Assembly: GCA_029237775.1 (NCBI GenBank)
Contig: JAQZBR010000005.1
Coordinates: 186,001 to 250,000 of the forward strand
Reading direction: 5' to 3'
Length of the DNA stretch: 64,000 nt
Source: Bacteroidota bacterium
Lineage (GTDB): Bacteria; Bacteroidota; Bacteroidia; 2-12-FULL-35-15
In this document: one piece after another, positions 1 to 9,387 of the stretch
Layout of the letters: each line of letters starts with the position of its first letter
Numbering within the stretch: position 1 is the first letter of the stretch
Made by a program: the position numbers and the translations under genes
Notes under the pieces: generated by a model
Database searches by the model: none
What the model was told of the DNA's origin: nothing
Seen by the model: the letters and a program-made list of their open reading frames with translations, nothing else

Positions 1-2
1 AT

Positions 3-953
3 TTACTTATTTACATTCAGATTTTTTATAAAATGCCCAAGAGAATCGGTAAATATTCTTGAACCTTTAAGATTCGTGTTCAGTGTTGACATATAATATT
101 CACGTGACTCCGCTATTTTCATACCCTCAAACTGAACAAAGTTTATTTTATAATCATCAGCTACCTGTCTGATCTTTCTAATTATCTCCTTACGGTTAGG
201 CTGATATGGTAAAGCTTCTTTTAAAACAGGTGATTCGAAGAGCCATACCTCAGTGCCCTTCTGCTGAGCAAGCTCAATTAACTTCCTGAAATACTTTTCC
301 CTCAAAGCATTCCATTCAAATAAATATCCATGAGGATAAAGATCAATAAATTCTTCCAGGTGGTTATCCCATTTCACTTCGAAGGGAGGCTCGTAACCAT
401 CTGCAAAATGAGGCAGTTTGCGGCCCGCGATAAAATGTTTCATCCCCTGGAGAGCTTCAAAATTGATCTTATTGCTGTAATATGCATACTTCATAAATGG
501 CAAGCGAACCCACTTGTAATAAGCGGGATCACATTCATTTAATACAGTGTCGACAACGGGATCACCCACAAAAGCTGCAAAATGATACGTATTGAAAACA
601 TTATACTGAGGATCCATTGACTCCGGGGTAACGTAATAGAAGAGATATTTGGGCGCTTTATTATTTTTCAGATAGAAATATAAATGAAGATAGTTATCAG
701 CGAAATCGGAATGACTGAGGGCGAGGTTATAAGATTTCATTCCGGTAATTTTGTCCAATGCCGCAGGTGCAATCATCCAGAAAGGTTCGCAGGGCCCGTG
801 AATAAGAACATCAGCATCAATTTTTGCTTTTTGCACATATGCCGCCTTCAGATTACAGTTCTGACGTAAAGCAAAGTCGTAAAGCTTCTCAAGGCCAAAC
901 AGGACCATGAAAATTATGATTATTGAAACTATTATTTTACCAATCAATTTCAC
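3..953 (-). CDS. Membrane-anchored SGNH/DltD-like protein with altered catalytic residues
   Basis: This is the last gene of a four-gene dlt-like operon. Residues 5-24 form one N-terminal membrane anchor and the rest should be periplasmic. The pattern (VLIHGPCEP, then SYNLALS about 20 residues later, then a C-terminal NLKG) resembles SGNH/DltD-like proteins that accompany MBOAT acyltransferases. In active members the first block is G-S-S and the last is D-x-x-H before N-x-x-G. Here they read G53-P54-C55 and, by alignment to N294-L-K-G297, S289-x-x-N292. The protein may therefore be a non-catalytic partner, or use Cys55. The alignment was done by eye. The gene is complete, ending in TAA three bases from the window edge. 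Confidence 0.6.
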   Translation of the reverse strand: MKLIGKIIVSIIIIFMVLFGLEKLYDFALRQNCNLKAAYVQKAKIDADVLIHGPCEPFWMIAPAALDKITGMKSYNLALSHSDFADNYLHLYFYLKNNKAPKYLFYYVTPESMDPQYNVFNTYHFAAFVGDPVVDTVLNECDPAYYKWVRLPFMKYAYYSNKINFEALQGMKHFIAGRKLPHFADGYEPPFEVKWDNHLEEFIDLYPHGYLFEWNALREKYFRKLIELAQQKGTEVWLFESPVLKEALPYQPNRKEIIRKIRQVADDYKINFVQFEGMKIAESREYYMSTLNTNLKGSRIFTDSLGHFIKNLNVNK

Positions 954-995
954 ACCAATCCTAATTAACTATTTAACAATTGCCTATTTACTAAA

Positions 996-2411
996 TTAGA
1001 ATTGCATATAAATAAAGCGCGTACCGCTATCGAATATTCCAAAGGTCATTATCAGCAGAATACATGCAACAACATATTTAACATTAAAACTCACACTCTC
1101 TGAGATCCTGTTGATCTTCCTTTCAAAAAGCAAAAACACCAATAACAAAATGATAGTTGAAAAAAAATTGAACTTATCGAGTTGGTGCCCACCAACAGCA
1201 AGCGGAGCTATAAAATCGCGAAGCCAGTCACCCGGAATAAAATCGGAGAATTCGTTTTTTATTAGCTCGAAAGCCCTTCCGATTGAATCGGAGCGGAAGA
1301 ATATATTACTGAAGCAGACCGCATTAAAAACGATAAATACGCCTACACATTTAAAAAGCTTATCATTTATTTTTTCGGATAGATCTTGTCTGTATCTTTT
1401 TGTAAAGACCTCAATGCTCAAATAAATAGCGTGACAGATCGCCCATGCAAAAAATGTTATCCCTATTCCATGCCAGATCACAGAGACAAAAAAAGTAAGA
1501 GAAAGTCCAATGACTGCAGCCATCTTCTTCAAGGATCGCAAACGATAAGCAACCGGATAAAAGACATAGGTGGTGAACCAGGAGATCAGCGAAATATGCC
1601 ATCTGCGCCAGTAATCTGAAACCGAAGCAGAGCGAAACGGCAAATTAAAATTTTCCTTCAATTCATATCCGAGCATCCTGCCTATCCCTAAAGCCATATC
1701 GGTATAACCGGAAAAATCAAAATAAAGCTGTATGGTAAAAAGATAGCTTGCGACTAAAGTCGTTAAGCCGCTGTACTCATTCGAGTGGTCAAAGATGGAA
1801 CTGACAGCCGGAGCAAGCCTATCGGCTATCACCATTTTCTTCAAAAGGCCAAGAAGCAGCCTTTGAAATCCTGAAACCAGTTTTTCTTTTGTAACAACTG
1901 TATTGTCGATCTGCGGAAGAAATTCCTTTGGAAACATAACTGGACCGCTGATGATCTTTGGAAAGAAGCTATTGTATAGAGTGAACCTGAAAATATTCTT
2001 TTCCGGCCGCATTCTCTTGTAATAAACTTCGGTCAGATAAGAAATATTCTGCAGTGAGTAAAAAGACAATCCCAATGCGATTATAAATTTCTCAACATGG
2101 AAGCTTACCGATGAAACAGAAAAGATAAAACCGAAGATACTCTCAGAAAAAAAATTAAAAAGAAGGATGGCCGCTGCATTAATACTTACAGAAGATATAT
2201 ACAAAGCGCGTTTCCCGCTAACTCTCTTCGCAATGAAATAATTAAACAGAGAAAAAAGAATAACAGCAAAAAAAGATTCAATGTTATGCCATCCGATAAA
2301 AAATAAACTTGCACCTGCGAGAAACCAGAAACGTGATCGCTGCGGTAAAAGCCAATTGACTAAAACCACAATAAATAAAAAAAGAAAGAAAACGGAAGAA
2401 TTAAAATTCAT
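996..2411 (-). CDS. MBOAT family O-acyltransferase (DltB/AlgI-like)
   Basis: A polytopic inner-membrane acyltransferase that would move an activated acyl or aminoacyl group from the cytoplasm to an extracytoplasmic acceptor. The 471 residues are mostly hydrophobic helices. The family block YFDFSGYTDMA lies at 230-240, YWRRWHISL at 267-275 and the presumed catalytic histidine H314 in IWHG. The length fits DltB/AlgI proteins. It starts 10 nt after the carrier-protein gene and is followed 42 nt later by the SGNH-like gene, so it is part of one transcript. The adenylation enzyme and carrier upstream argue for a DltB-like role over alginate acetylation; the acceptor polymer cannot be told from sequence. 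Confidence 0.88.
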   Translation of the reverse strand: MNFNSSVFFLFLFIVVLVNWLLPQRSRFWFLAGASLFFIGWHNIESFFAVILFSLFNYFIAKRVSGKRALYISSVSINAAAILLFNFFSESIFGFIFSVSSVSFHVEKFIIALGLSFYSLQNISYLTEVYYKRMRPEKNIFRFTLYNSFFPKIISGPVMFPKEFLPQIDNTVVTKEKLVSGFQRLLLGLLKKMVIADRLAPAVSSIFDHSNEYSGLTTLVASYLFTIQLYFDFSGYTDMALGIGRMLGYELKENFNLPFRSASVSDYWRRWHISLISWFTTYVFYPVAYRLRSLKKMAAVIGLSLTFFVSVIWHGIGITFFAWAICHAIYLSIEVFTKRYRQDLSEKINDKLFKCVGVFIVFNAVCFSNIFFRSDSIGRAFELIKNEFSDFIPGDWLRDFIAPLAVGGHQLDKFNFFSTIILLLVFLLFERKINRISESVSFNVKYVVACILLIMTFGIFDSGTRFIYMQF

Positions 2412-2421
2412 CTTGTTATAA

Positions 2422-2646
2422 TTAAATCTTCTCCCTGATCGCGTGCATCATATCTCCAACAGTATTGAACTCCATTACTTCAGTGAAAGAAAACCTGATG
2501 TTAAATTCGGTTTCCACTGCAGTTATCAATTCAAGATGCGTAAGTGAATCCCACATTTTGATATCCTTTGCAGAAGTCGATTCTGTGATAACAAGCTTAT
2601 CATTTCCAAAAACCTTTCTAAAAACCTCTTGTAATCTTTCCTGCAT
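2422..2646 (-). CDS. Acyl carrier protein, DltC-like
   Basis: A 74-residue carrier protein. The WDSLTHLEL block contains Ser34, the expected 4'-phosphopantetheine attachment site, and the second half (ITAVETEFNIRFSFTEV) is the usual helix II-III region of acyl/peptidyl carriers. It begins one nucleotide after the stop of the adenylation gene and precedes the MBOAT gene by 10 nt, so it most likely accepts the acyl group activated by the ligase and presents it to the MBOAT protein, as DltC does for D-alanine. The position inside this operon distinguishes it from the fatty-acid ACP. Confidence 0.9.
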   Translation of the reverse strand: MQERLQEVFRKVFGNDKLVITESTSAKDIKMWDSLTHLELITAVETEFNIRFSFTEVMEFNTVGDMMHAIREKI

Positions 2647-2647
2647 A

Positions 2648-4147
2648 TTAATTCAGTAATTTACTTTTATCAATTTTACCATTCATGCTTAAAGCGAATT
2701 TCCTGACAGCAACAAAATCTTTTGGGATCATATGCGGAGGCAATTCTTTTCGCAGATCATCTCTGAGCACGTTTTCATCAATTTCCTCTGATTCAACATA
2801 AGCATTGAGCTGATTAATATTATTAGTGTCTTTTGAGCATAAAACAATACATTGTTTCCCCGTAATTTTATTTATTACATGTTCAACTTCACCTAATTCA
2901 ATTCGAAAGCCATTCACCTTCACCTGGCTGTCAGACCGGCCAATGAAATAAAATCCATCATTTGAATTTCCGGAGACTACATCCCCCGGCTTGTAATATT
3001 TTTTTCCGTTATAGGAAAAAAACTTCTTATCATTCCCCATTCCTAAATAATTCTCAATCACCTGAGGACCGCTGATTGCAAGTTCGCCTTTTTCAACCGC
3101 AGCGCCATCTTCATCAACCACGATCATATCAAGGTGTCCAAAAGGCTTTCCTAAAGGCACAATCCCGTTCGGGGGCTCGGCTGAATTCTTATCGAACAGA
3201 TGATCCGTGCAAACAATCGTAGTTTCCGTTGTGCCGTAACAATTATGAATTTGTCCGTTCGGCATGCACTCACTCCAGTTCACTGCAAGATCATGATATA
3301 AAGCGTCACCGGAGAGAAAACAATATCTTAAGTAAGGCAAATGAATCTCATTCATGTAATTTTCAATATACCTTAGAATACTTGGAACCATACTAAGGAT
3401 AGTGATATGATGGTCCTTCAGCATTTGAACGATCTTCATGAATTTTATCTTATTATCCCCCGGAAGCACATAACAACATGCACCTAGCGTTAACGGCATA
3501 AAAAACGAGAAGACTGAAAAATCAAAGGTTAATTCGGAGGCCTGTAAAAACCGATCATTTGAATTGAAATCATAGTTTCTTAAAAAATAATCGAAACAAT
3601 GGTTTACGTTTTCATTAGTAATTGCAACTCCTTTCGGTTCACCTGTTGAACCCGAAGTAAAAAGAATGTAGGCCTCTGTTTGTTTGGCTTTTTTGTAATC
3701 GCAAGTAATAGGTTGCTGGTTATGTACTTCGCCTTCTTCTAAGGTTAGAACAAGTTTACACTGAGAGGCGATTTCCTGTACATCAGCATTATCAACTGAA
3801 CAGAGGATGAGCAGGCATTCACTCAGCGTAACAATCTTCTTATTTTTTAAAACCGGATATTTATTATTAAGCGGGACATATGCAGCGCCATACAAATTCA
3901 CTGCAAGTATTGAAGCGTAAGTTTGCAAATCATCGTTGCAATAAATTCCGATCCGTTCGTAAATTTTATCCTTGGGGATCTTTTCATAAACTAAAATCAC
4001 ATGATCCCATAATTCAGCGTATGTATAATATTTACCATCAACCCACAATGCATTATTCTGTGGGAACAATGAAACATTCCTTATAAAACCGGAAACAAGT
4101 GGAGCCTTCAGATCTATAGGATTTATGGCAGAATTATTAATGCTCAT
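2648..4147 (-). CDS. Amino-acid/acyl adenylating enzyme, DltA-like
   Basis: A stand-alone ANL-superfamily adenylation enzyme of 499 residues, the usual size of DltA. Core motifs are present: A3 LFTSGSTGEPKG (162-173), YGTTETT for A5, KPGD for A7, GRSDSQVKVNGFRIELGEVE for A8 and the C-terminal NGKIDK (489-494) with the catalytic Lys491 of A10. It should activate a small carboxylic substrate with ATP and load it on the adjacent carrier protein. No condensation or thioesterase domain is attached, so this is not a peptide synthetase. D-alanine is the family precedent but the substrate is inferred, not read. It is the first gene of the operon, divergent from the subtilase gene across 103 bp. Confidence 0.85.
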   Translation of the reverse strand: MSINNSAINPIDLKAPLVSGFIRNVSLFPQNNALWVDGKYYTYAELWDHVILVYEKIPKDKIYERIGIYCNDDLQTYASILAVNLYGAAYVPLNNKYPVLKNKKIVTLSECLLILCSVDNADVQEIASQCKLVLTLEEGEVHNQQPITCDYKKAKQTEAYILFTSGSTGEPKGVAITNENVNHCFDYFLRNYDFNSNDRFLQASELTFDFSVFSFFMPLTLGACCYVLPGDNKIKFMKIVQMLKDHHITILSMVPSILRYIENYMNEIHLPYLRYCFLSGDALYHDLAVNWSECMPNGQIHNCYGTTETTIVCTDHLFDKNSAEPPNGIVPLGKPFGHLDMIVVDEDGAAVEKGELAISGPQVIENYLGMGNDKKFFSYNGKKYYKPGDVVSGNSNDGFYFIGRSDSQVKVNGFRIELGEVEHVINKITGKQCIVLCSKDTNNINQLNAYVESEEIDENVLRDDLRKELPPHMIPKDFVAVRKFALSMNGKIDKSKLLN

Positions 4148-4250
4148 ATACTTGTAAAAGTAAGGATTATGTAGTAATTTTAATGCTACACAGGCATTTA
4201 ATTATCATCCGTTTTTTAGCTTTTAACGCAAGGTCTATTCTAATCATAAA

Positions 4251-6377
4251 ATGAAAAATATTTTTACATTTTTATTTGTTGTAATACCAGTCTCTTTAAT
4301 TTTTTCTCAAAGTAAGGTCAACTTCGACCTCGCCAGGAAACTGAAAGAAAATCCATCATCAACGGCTCTCACCGATGCTTTTGTGAAAGGAAACACATTA
4401 ACAGTAAAGCAGCTGTGTGAATCATCTGGCGGAGCTTTACGTTATTCTTCAGGTGATATTTCCGTTATCCGTATTCCTCTTTGCTCATTGAAACACGTTA
4501 TTGACACCAAGTCCATTATCCGTGTTGAAGCCTATAATCAACGGATGCAGCCGCTTAATGACACGATGGCCATTCAGACCAATGTAGTTCAGGTGCAAAA
4601 TGGAGCTGCACCATTGACCCAGGGTTACGATGGCAGCGGAGTGATCGTTGGAATAATAGACACAGGCATTGATTTCACACATCCCGATTTTAAAGACAGT
4701 ACAGGCAAGAGCAGGATCATCAACCTCTGGGATCAAACCCTTCCGGTGGCGTCAAATACTCCTTCGCTTTATAGTTACGGACAGGAATGGACAAATATTC
4801 AGATCGACAGCGGACTGGCTTCTGCGCACAACGATCTGGCATTTGCGGGACATGGCACACATGTAGCCGGAATTGCAGTAGGAAATGGCTTGGCAACAGG
4901 CAACTATAAAGGTGTTGCGCCTAAAGCAGATATAATTGTTGTCGCCTTTGATTTTAATAACGGGGGCCCGACCAATATGATTGATGCAGTAAATTATATC
5001 TATGACAAAGCACTTGCTTTAGGCAAACCTTGCGTGATCAATGCAAGTCTTGGTGATTATTACGGCTCTCATGACGGGCGCGACTTGCAGGCACAGATGA
5101 TCAATTCAATCCTAAATACACAAAGCGGAAGAGCATTTGTGTCAGCGGCCGGGAATGCCGGCAATTATCCATATCATTTAGGTTACAATGTTACCACTGA
5201 TACCAATTTTACATTCTTATCCGGACAACCAGCTTACATCCAGATCTGGGCTGATACAGCGGATCTAAAATATGTGGATTTTTCTATAGGAGCAGATCAG
5301 CTTAGCCCCTATTCTTTCCGTGGCAGGCTTCCTTTTTCCGATATCAGCACCCATTTGGGTGTTTTAAAAGAAGATACCCTATATAATAACGGTAACAGAA
5401 TCGGAAGAATTTTAAGCTATGGAGACAGTATAGCCGGGACTTATTCGATGGAGTTTATGATTTATCCTGACTCAACAAATTATAAATGGCGACTGATGAC
5501 TACCGGCAATGGAAAATTCGATGCGTGGAGCTTTGACCTTTACAGCGGAACACTTCCACCGGCAACTTTTATGACTGACAGTATCTTTTATAAAAAGCCA
5601 GATACAGATAAGACAGTGGTAAGCAGCTTTAATTGTCTGGATAACGTTGTCAGCGTTGCTAATTACACAAACCGACATCATTACGTTGATTACAATGGCA
5701 ATTTAGCGATTAACACATCAACGATCGCAGGCGCACGTCATATTACTTCAAGTCTGGGGCCGACACGTGACGGGCGCATCAAGCCTGATATTTCCGCTCC
5801 TGGCGATAATACAGTTGCTGCGGTAGTACTTTCCATGGCGCCCGGGATTATCGCTAACTATCCCGATGCGCTTGCTCAGGGAGGATATCACGTTCGTGAC
5901 GGAGGAACATCACATGCGAGCCCATGTGTTGCAGGAGTGGCAGCATTGTACTTGCAAAAAAATCCGACAGCTTTTGCAATGCAGGTTAAAGATGCGATCA
6001 TCAATTGTCCTAAAATAGATTCATTCACGGGCAGCGCTTTACCGGATAATGCCTGGGGATATGGAAAAGTGGACGCCTTTGGAGCATTGTTATGTTCATT
6101 GACAGGTGTTGACGAAAACAATTTCTCTGCTCAGGAGTTTAAAATATATCCAAATCCTTCAGCTTCCGGAACACAATTGTATATTAATCTTTCGGGGGTC
6201 GACCTGAAAAATAAAAACTTGATCAAGGTCTATGATTCCATCGGAAAACTAGTGAAAACAATTAGTATTAACACACATGAATCAAATGTGTCGGTGGACC
6301 TTTTACCCGGGCTTTATATCTGTCAGCTGATTGTAAACGGAAAGACCTCATCCTCGCAAAAATTGATAATTTTGTAA
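4251..6377 (+). CDS. Secreted S8 subtilisin-like protease with T9SS sorting domain
   Basis: A 708-residue extracellular serine protease. Residues 1-19 are a signal peptide ending near FSQ. The catalytic triad is clear: Asp137 in GIIDTGIDFTHPDF, His201 in HGTHVAGIA and Ser554 in GGTSHASPCVAG. A long insertion between His and Ser (about 320-480) is beta-rich and resembles the insert of S8 proteases of the C5a-peptidase/fervidolysin type. The last ~80 residues (IYPNPSASG ... LPGLYICQLIVNG ... KLIIL) form a type A T9SS C-terminal domain, so the protein should cross the outer membrane by the Por/Gld system. It is transcribed away from the dlt-like operon. Substrate unknown; nutritional proteolysis is likely. 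Confidence 0.93.
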   Translation: MKNIFTFLFVVIPVSLIFSQSKVNFDLARKLKENPSSTALTDAFVKGNTLTVKQLCESSGGALRYSSGDISVIRIPLCSLKHVIDTKSIIRVEAYNQRMQPLNDTMAIQTNVVQVQNGAAPLTQGYDGSGVIVGIIDTGIDFTHPDFKDSTGKSRIINLWDQTLPVASNTPSLYSYGQEWTNIQIDSGLASAHNDLAFAGHGTHVAGIAVGNGLATGNYKGVAPKADIIVVAFDFNNGGPTNMIDAVNYIYDKALALGKPCVINASLGDYYGSHDGRDLQAQMINSILNTQSGRAFVSAAGNAGNYPYHLGYNVTTDTNFTFLSGQPAYIQIWADTADLKYVDFSIGADQLSPYSFRGRLPFSDISTHLGVLKEDTLYNNGNRIGRILSYGDSIAGTYSMEFMIYPDSTNYKWRLMTTGNGKFDAWSFDLYSGTLPPATFMTDSIFYKKPDTDKTVVSSFNCLDNVVSVANYTNRHHYVDYNGNLAINTSTIAGARHITSSLGPTRDGRIKPDISAPGDNTVAAVVLSMAPGIIANYPDALAQGGYHVRDGGTSHASPCVAGVAALYLQKNPTAFAMQVKDAIINCPKIDSFTGSALPDNAWGYGKVDAFGALLCSLTGVDENNFSAQEFKIYPNPSASGTQLYINLSGVDLKNKNLIKVYDSIGKLVKTISINTHESNVSVDLLPGLYICQLIVNGKTSSSQKLIIL

Positions 6378-6432
6378 CGCAAAAAGAACGGAGATTGGAG
6401 AACGGAGGTTGGTGAATCGAGAGCGTAAGGTT

Positions 6433-6726
6433 ATGATTTTGAAATTTAGACCATTGGAAAGAAGATTGAAAATTTTAGGTTATGTCTGCATAGGCTTCGG
6501 CTTACTTGCAGCTCTGCTTTGTATAACTCCGATAAAGTTCGCTGTGTTTTATGCGATCCTTGCCGGTTTCATCGGCATGGTTACCTCCTCAATATATGTG
6601 TTCATTGATACAAGAAATGAGATCAACAAAAAGAAATTCACGCCTGGTGTGATCGGAATGATCTTGAGCTCTATTCCAATTTTATTTATGCTGGCGATCA
6701 TCGTCATGACAAAAATGAATCATTAA
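6433..6726 (+). CDS. Small membrane protein, function unknown
   Basis: A 97-residue protein with three predicted membrane helices (about residues 12-34, 36-55 and 73-92) and a charged loop RNEINKKK between helices two and three. I do not recognise a family. The ATG at 6433 was chosen; an in-frame TTG at 6409 exists but would start inside a purine-rich repeat (GGAGATTGGAGAACGGAGG) of the kind seen between genes elsewhere in this window. The prenyltransferase gene follows after 10 nt, so the two are probably co-transcribed. Confidence 0.65.
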   Translation: MILKFRPLERRLKILGYVCIGFGLLAALLCITPIKFAVFYAILAGFIGMVTSSIYVFIDTRNEINKKKFTPGVIGMILSSIPILFMLAIIVMTKMNH

Positions 6727-6736
6727 TTTTATTACT

Positions 6737-7600
6737 GTGCCGACAAAAACAATAAATAACTACCTCTCTCTCGTTACATTCAGTCACACAATCTTCGCAT
6801 TGCCATTTGCCATAATAGGATATTTTCTTGCACTTACTGTCACAGGCAAAACTTTTGATCCGAAATTGCTCGGACTGGTCATTCTTTGCATGGTCTTCGC
6901 CAGAAGCGCGGCTATGGCTTTTAACAGATATATTGACCGTTACATTGATATTGAGAATGAAAGGACTGCTATCCGTGAAATTCCGGCCGGCATTGTTAAA
7001 CCGGGATCAGCACTATTGTTTGTGATTCTGAATTGCATACTTTTTGTCAGCACCACCTTTTTTATTAATACACTCTGTTTCTATTTATCTCCCATCGCCT
7101 TGCTGGTGATCCTCGGCTATAGCCTTACAAAAAGATTCACAGCTTTTTGCCACATGGTGCTGGGAGTAGGTTTGGCACTTGCCCCTATTGGTGCGTATCT
7201 TGCGGTTACGGGTGAATTTGCAATGCTGCCATTATTCTTTTCATTTGCAGTTTTATTCTGGGTGAGTGGTTTTGATATTATATATGCTTTGCAGGATGAA
7301 GAATTCGATCGTTCTAAACGACTACACTCGATACCGGTATGGCTGGGCAGGAAAGGTGCTTTGATCCTGTCTACGGTGCTGCATGTTTTCAGTGCGGTAT
7401 TTGTTGTTTATGCCGGATACTATGCACACTTTAACGTATGGTATTGGCTGGGGGTATGTGTTTTCACCGGCCTTCTCATTTACCAGCATCTCCTTGTAAA
7501 ACCTGATGACCTGAGCAAAGTGAACAGGGCTTTTTTCACAACAAACGGAATCGCCAGTGTGGTATTCTCGATCTTCGTATTGATGGAATTACTGTTTTAA
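6737..7600 (+). CDS. UbiA-family prenyltransferase (MqnP/4-hydroxybenzoate polyprenyltransferase-like)
   Basis: An integral membrane aromatic prenyltransferase of 287 residues with eight or nine helices. The first aspartate-rich motif is N63RYID67RYID71 and the second lies in FDIIYALQDEEFDRS (about 178-192), the two Mg-diphosphate sites of the UbiA family. The sequence looks like the group annotated as 4-hydroxybenzoate polyprenyltransferase in Bacteroidota, which in organisms using the futalosine route is MqnP of menaquinone synthesis; which of the two applies here is inference. Translation appears to begin at a GTG (6737); no upstream ATG is available in frame. Confidence 0.85.
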   Translation: MPTKTINNYLSLVTFSHTIFALPFAIIGYFLALTVTGKTFDPKLLGLVILCMVFARSAAMAFNRYIDRYIDIENERTAIREIPAGIVKPGSALLFVILNCILFVSTTFFINTLCFYLSPIALLVILGYSLTKRFTAFCHMVLGVGLALAPIGAYLAVTGEFAMLPLFFSFAVLFWVSGFDIIYALQDEEFDRSKRLHSIPVWLGRKGALILSTVLHVFSAVFVVYAGYYAHFNVWYWLGVCVFTGLLIYQHLLVKPDDLSKVNRAFFTTNGIASVVFSIFVLMELLF

Positions 7601-7632
7601 TTTTGTAAATTTCACGCTGATATAAGCTGGTT

Positions 7633-8697
7633 ATGAACTTACATGAGTTGCTTTTCTTTGGCGGATTCCTGATTTTCATCGGGATAATGCTTGCTCTTGA
7701 CCTGGATATTTTTCACAAGCGCGAGCATATTGTTTCTACAAGAGAAGCAACAGCCTGGACAATTGTATGGATCATGTTGTCAATAGGCTTTTATGCTCAG
7801 TTAAACTATTTCGGAGATAAGATCCATGGAATAGATAACCTTGAAGACCTTAAATCAATTGCTCTCAAATACAACCAGCCATTTGAAATAATCTCCGAAA
7901 ATTTAGAAGCGAGTATCGATAACTATCAGAAAGTTCTTTCTCTGGAATATCTTACGGGTTATTTGATAGAATTGTCCCTTTCCGTGGATAACATCTTTGT
8001 TATGATTCTTATCCTGTCTGCTTTCAAAGTGGAAAAACGTTACTATCACCGGGTGCTTTTCTGGGGGATCATAGGTGCTATCGTCTTCAGATTTCTTTTT
8101 ATTTTTATCGGTGCAGTATTGATAGCCAAGTTTCATTGGATCATTTATATTTTTGCAGCCTTTCTTATTTACACCTCCATCAGGATGTTCCTTACACGTG
8201 AAGAAAAAGATGAGATGAACCCTGAACAGCATGCCATAGTTAAGCTGGCTTCAAAATATTTTGCAGTACATCACCGGTTTGAGGGCAATAAATTCTTCAT
8301 AAAGCTCAATGGCAGAAGAATGATCACTCCATTATTCGTTGTATTGCTTATAATTGAATTTACCGATCTGGTTTTTGCTGTTGATTCTATTCCCGCGATT
8401 TTTGCAGTGACACGAGATCCCTATATCGTATTTTTTTCTAATGTCTTTGCTATTCTCGGCTTAAGATCCATGTTCTTTTTGCTTTTAGGAAGCATCAATA
8501 AATTCCACTATTTTAAAGTGGGCTTATCCGCTCTTTTATTATTTATTGGTCTGAAAATGTTGCTCACCAACTACTTAAAATCTATCGGATTTACAACAAT
8601 ACATTCACTGATAATTATTGCATCCATTATCTTTATCAGCATTGTTGCATCACTTCTCTTTCCTAAGAAAAAGAACATCGAAGACGCATCACACTAA
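7633..8697 (+). CDS. TerC/Alx family integral membrane protein
   Basis: A 354-residue polytopic protein of the TerC family, linked to metal (Mn2+/Ca2+) export and co-translocational metalation in other bacteria. Conserved acidic segments are visible: LALDLDIFHKRE near the N-terminus, ELSLSVDNIFV after the first loop, and EFTDLVFAVDSIPAIFAV in the second half. The 70-residue soluble segment between helix two and the SVDN helix (YFGDKIHGIDNL ... LEYLTGY) is longer than in short TerC proteins. A TAATTTTG box, matching the Bacteroidota -7 consensus, lies at 7598-7605, overlapping the stop of the previous gene, so it may have its own promoter. Confidence 0.9.
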   Translation: MNLHELLFFGGFLIFIGIMLALDLDIFHKREHIVSTREATAWTIVWIMLSIGFYAQLNYFGDKIHGIDNLEDLKSIALKYNQPFEIISENLEASIDNYQKVLSLEYLTGYLIELSLSVDNIFVMILILSAFKVEKRYYHRVLFWGIIGAIVFRFLFIFIGAVLIAKFHWIIYIFAAFLIYTSIRMFLTREEKDEMNPEQHAIVKLASKYFAVHHRFEGNKFFIKLNGRRMITPLFVVLLIIEFTDLVFAVDSIPAIFAVTRDPYIVFFSNVFAILGLRSMFFLLLGSINKFHYFKVGLSALLLFIGLKMLLTNYLKSIGFTTIHSLIIIASIIFISIVASLLFPKKKNIEDASH

Positions 8698-8708
8698 TAA
8701 ATTTCAAT

Positions 8709-9374
8709 ATGCTAAAAAAGGTCGCAACACTTCCAGTTCGGAGAATTTTAAGCTGGTTCTTGATTTTGCTGTTGATGACGGTTTCTGTAGCGGTTATTTG
8801 TAACCTCTGGGTTATAAAAAGCACCGAACTACAGATCTTTAATGATCCGGCCAAAATTGAATCCAGAACTGTGGGCCTTTTATTGGGCACAAGCAAACTT
8901 AACCGATACGGCGAGCCCAATCTTTTCTTCAGATACAGAATTGAAGCAGCAGCCACGCTTTATAAAGCAGGGAAAATAAAGCACATTATTGTGAGTGGTG
9001 ATAATTCAAAAACAGAGTACGATGAAACAACCGACATGCACGATGCACTTGTCGAAGCGGGTGTACCCGACACTTGCATTACATTAGATTATGCTGGTTT
9101 CCGGACGCTTGATTCCGTTGTAAGATGTTTAAAGATCTTCGGTCAGAACGATATAATAATCATCTCTCAGGAGTTTCACAACGAGCGTGCGCTATTCATA
9201 GCTAATCATTATAAAATGAATGCACTTGCTTTTTCGGCTCAGGATGTTCCTGCCAGCTATAGCTTAAGAACCACAGCGAGAGAATACCTCGCTAAATGCA
9301 AAGCGGTTCTTGATCTGTATATCCTGAAAAAGGAGCCACATTTCTTAGGCGAAACAATTAAGATCAGGATCTGA
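8709..9374 (+). CDS. SanA/YdcF-like (DUF218) membrane-anchored protein
   Basis: A 221-residue protein with one N-terminal membrane helix (about 14-34) followed by a periplasmic DUF218 domain. Visible conserved elements are GLLLGTSK at the domain start, FRYRIEAAATLYKAGKIKHIIVSGD, the TLDSVVR segment, IIISQEFHNERALFIA and ARE near the end. This matches SanA, the vancomycin high-temperature exclusion protein of enterobacteria, whose biochemical activity is still uncertain but which affects envelope barrier function. It starts 11 nt after terC and ends 13 nt before the next gene, so a terC-sanA-hydrolase transcript is likely. Confidence 0.88.
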   Translation: MLKKVATLPVRRILSWFLILLLMTVSVAVICNLWVIKSTELQIFNDPAKIESRTVGLLLGTSKLNRYGEPNLFFRYRIEAAATLYKAGKIKHIIVSGDNSKTEYDETTDMHDALVEAGVPDTCITLDYAGFRTLDSVVRCLKIFGQNDIIIISQEFHNERALFIANHYKMNALAFSAQDVPASYSLRTTAREYLAKCKAVLDLYILKKEPHFLGETIKIRI

Positions 9375-9387
9375 TCTATAGAAAGGA

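Noticed and set aside
3-4147. Non-ribosomal peptide synthetase fragment
   Set aside because: The adenylation enzyme has the length and gene partners of DltA and no condensation, epimerisation or thioesterase domain is nearby.
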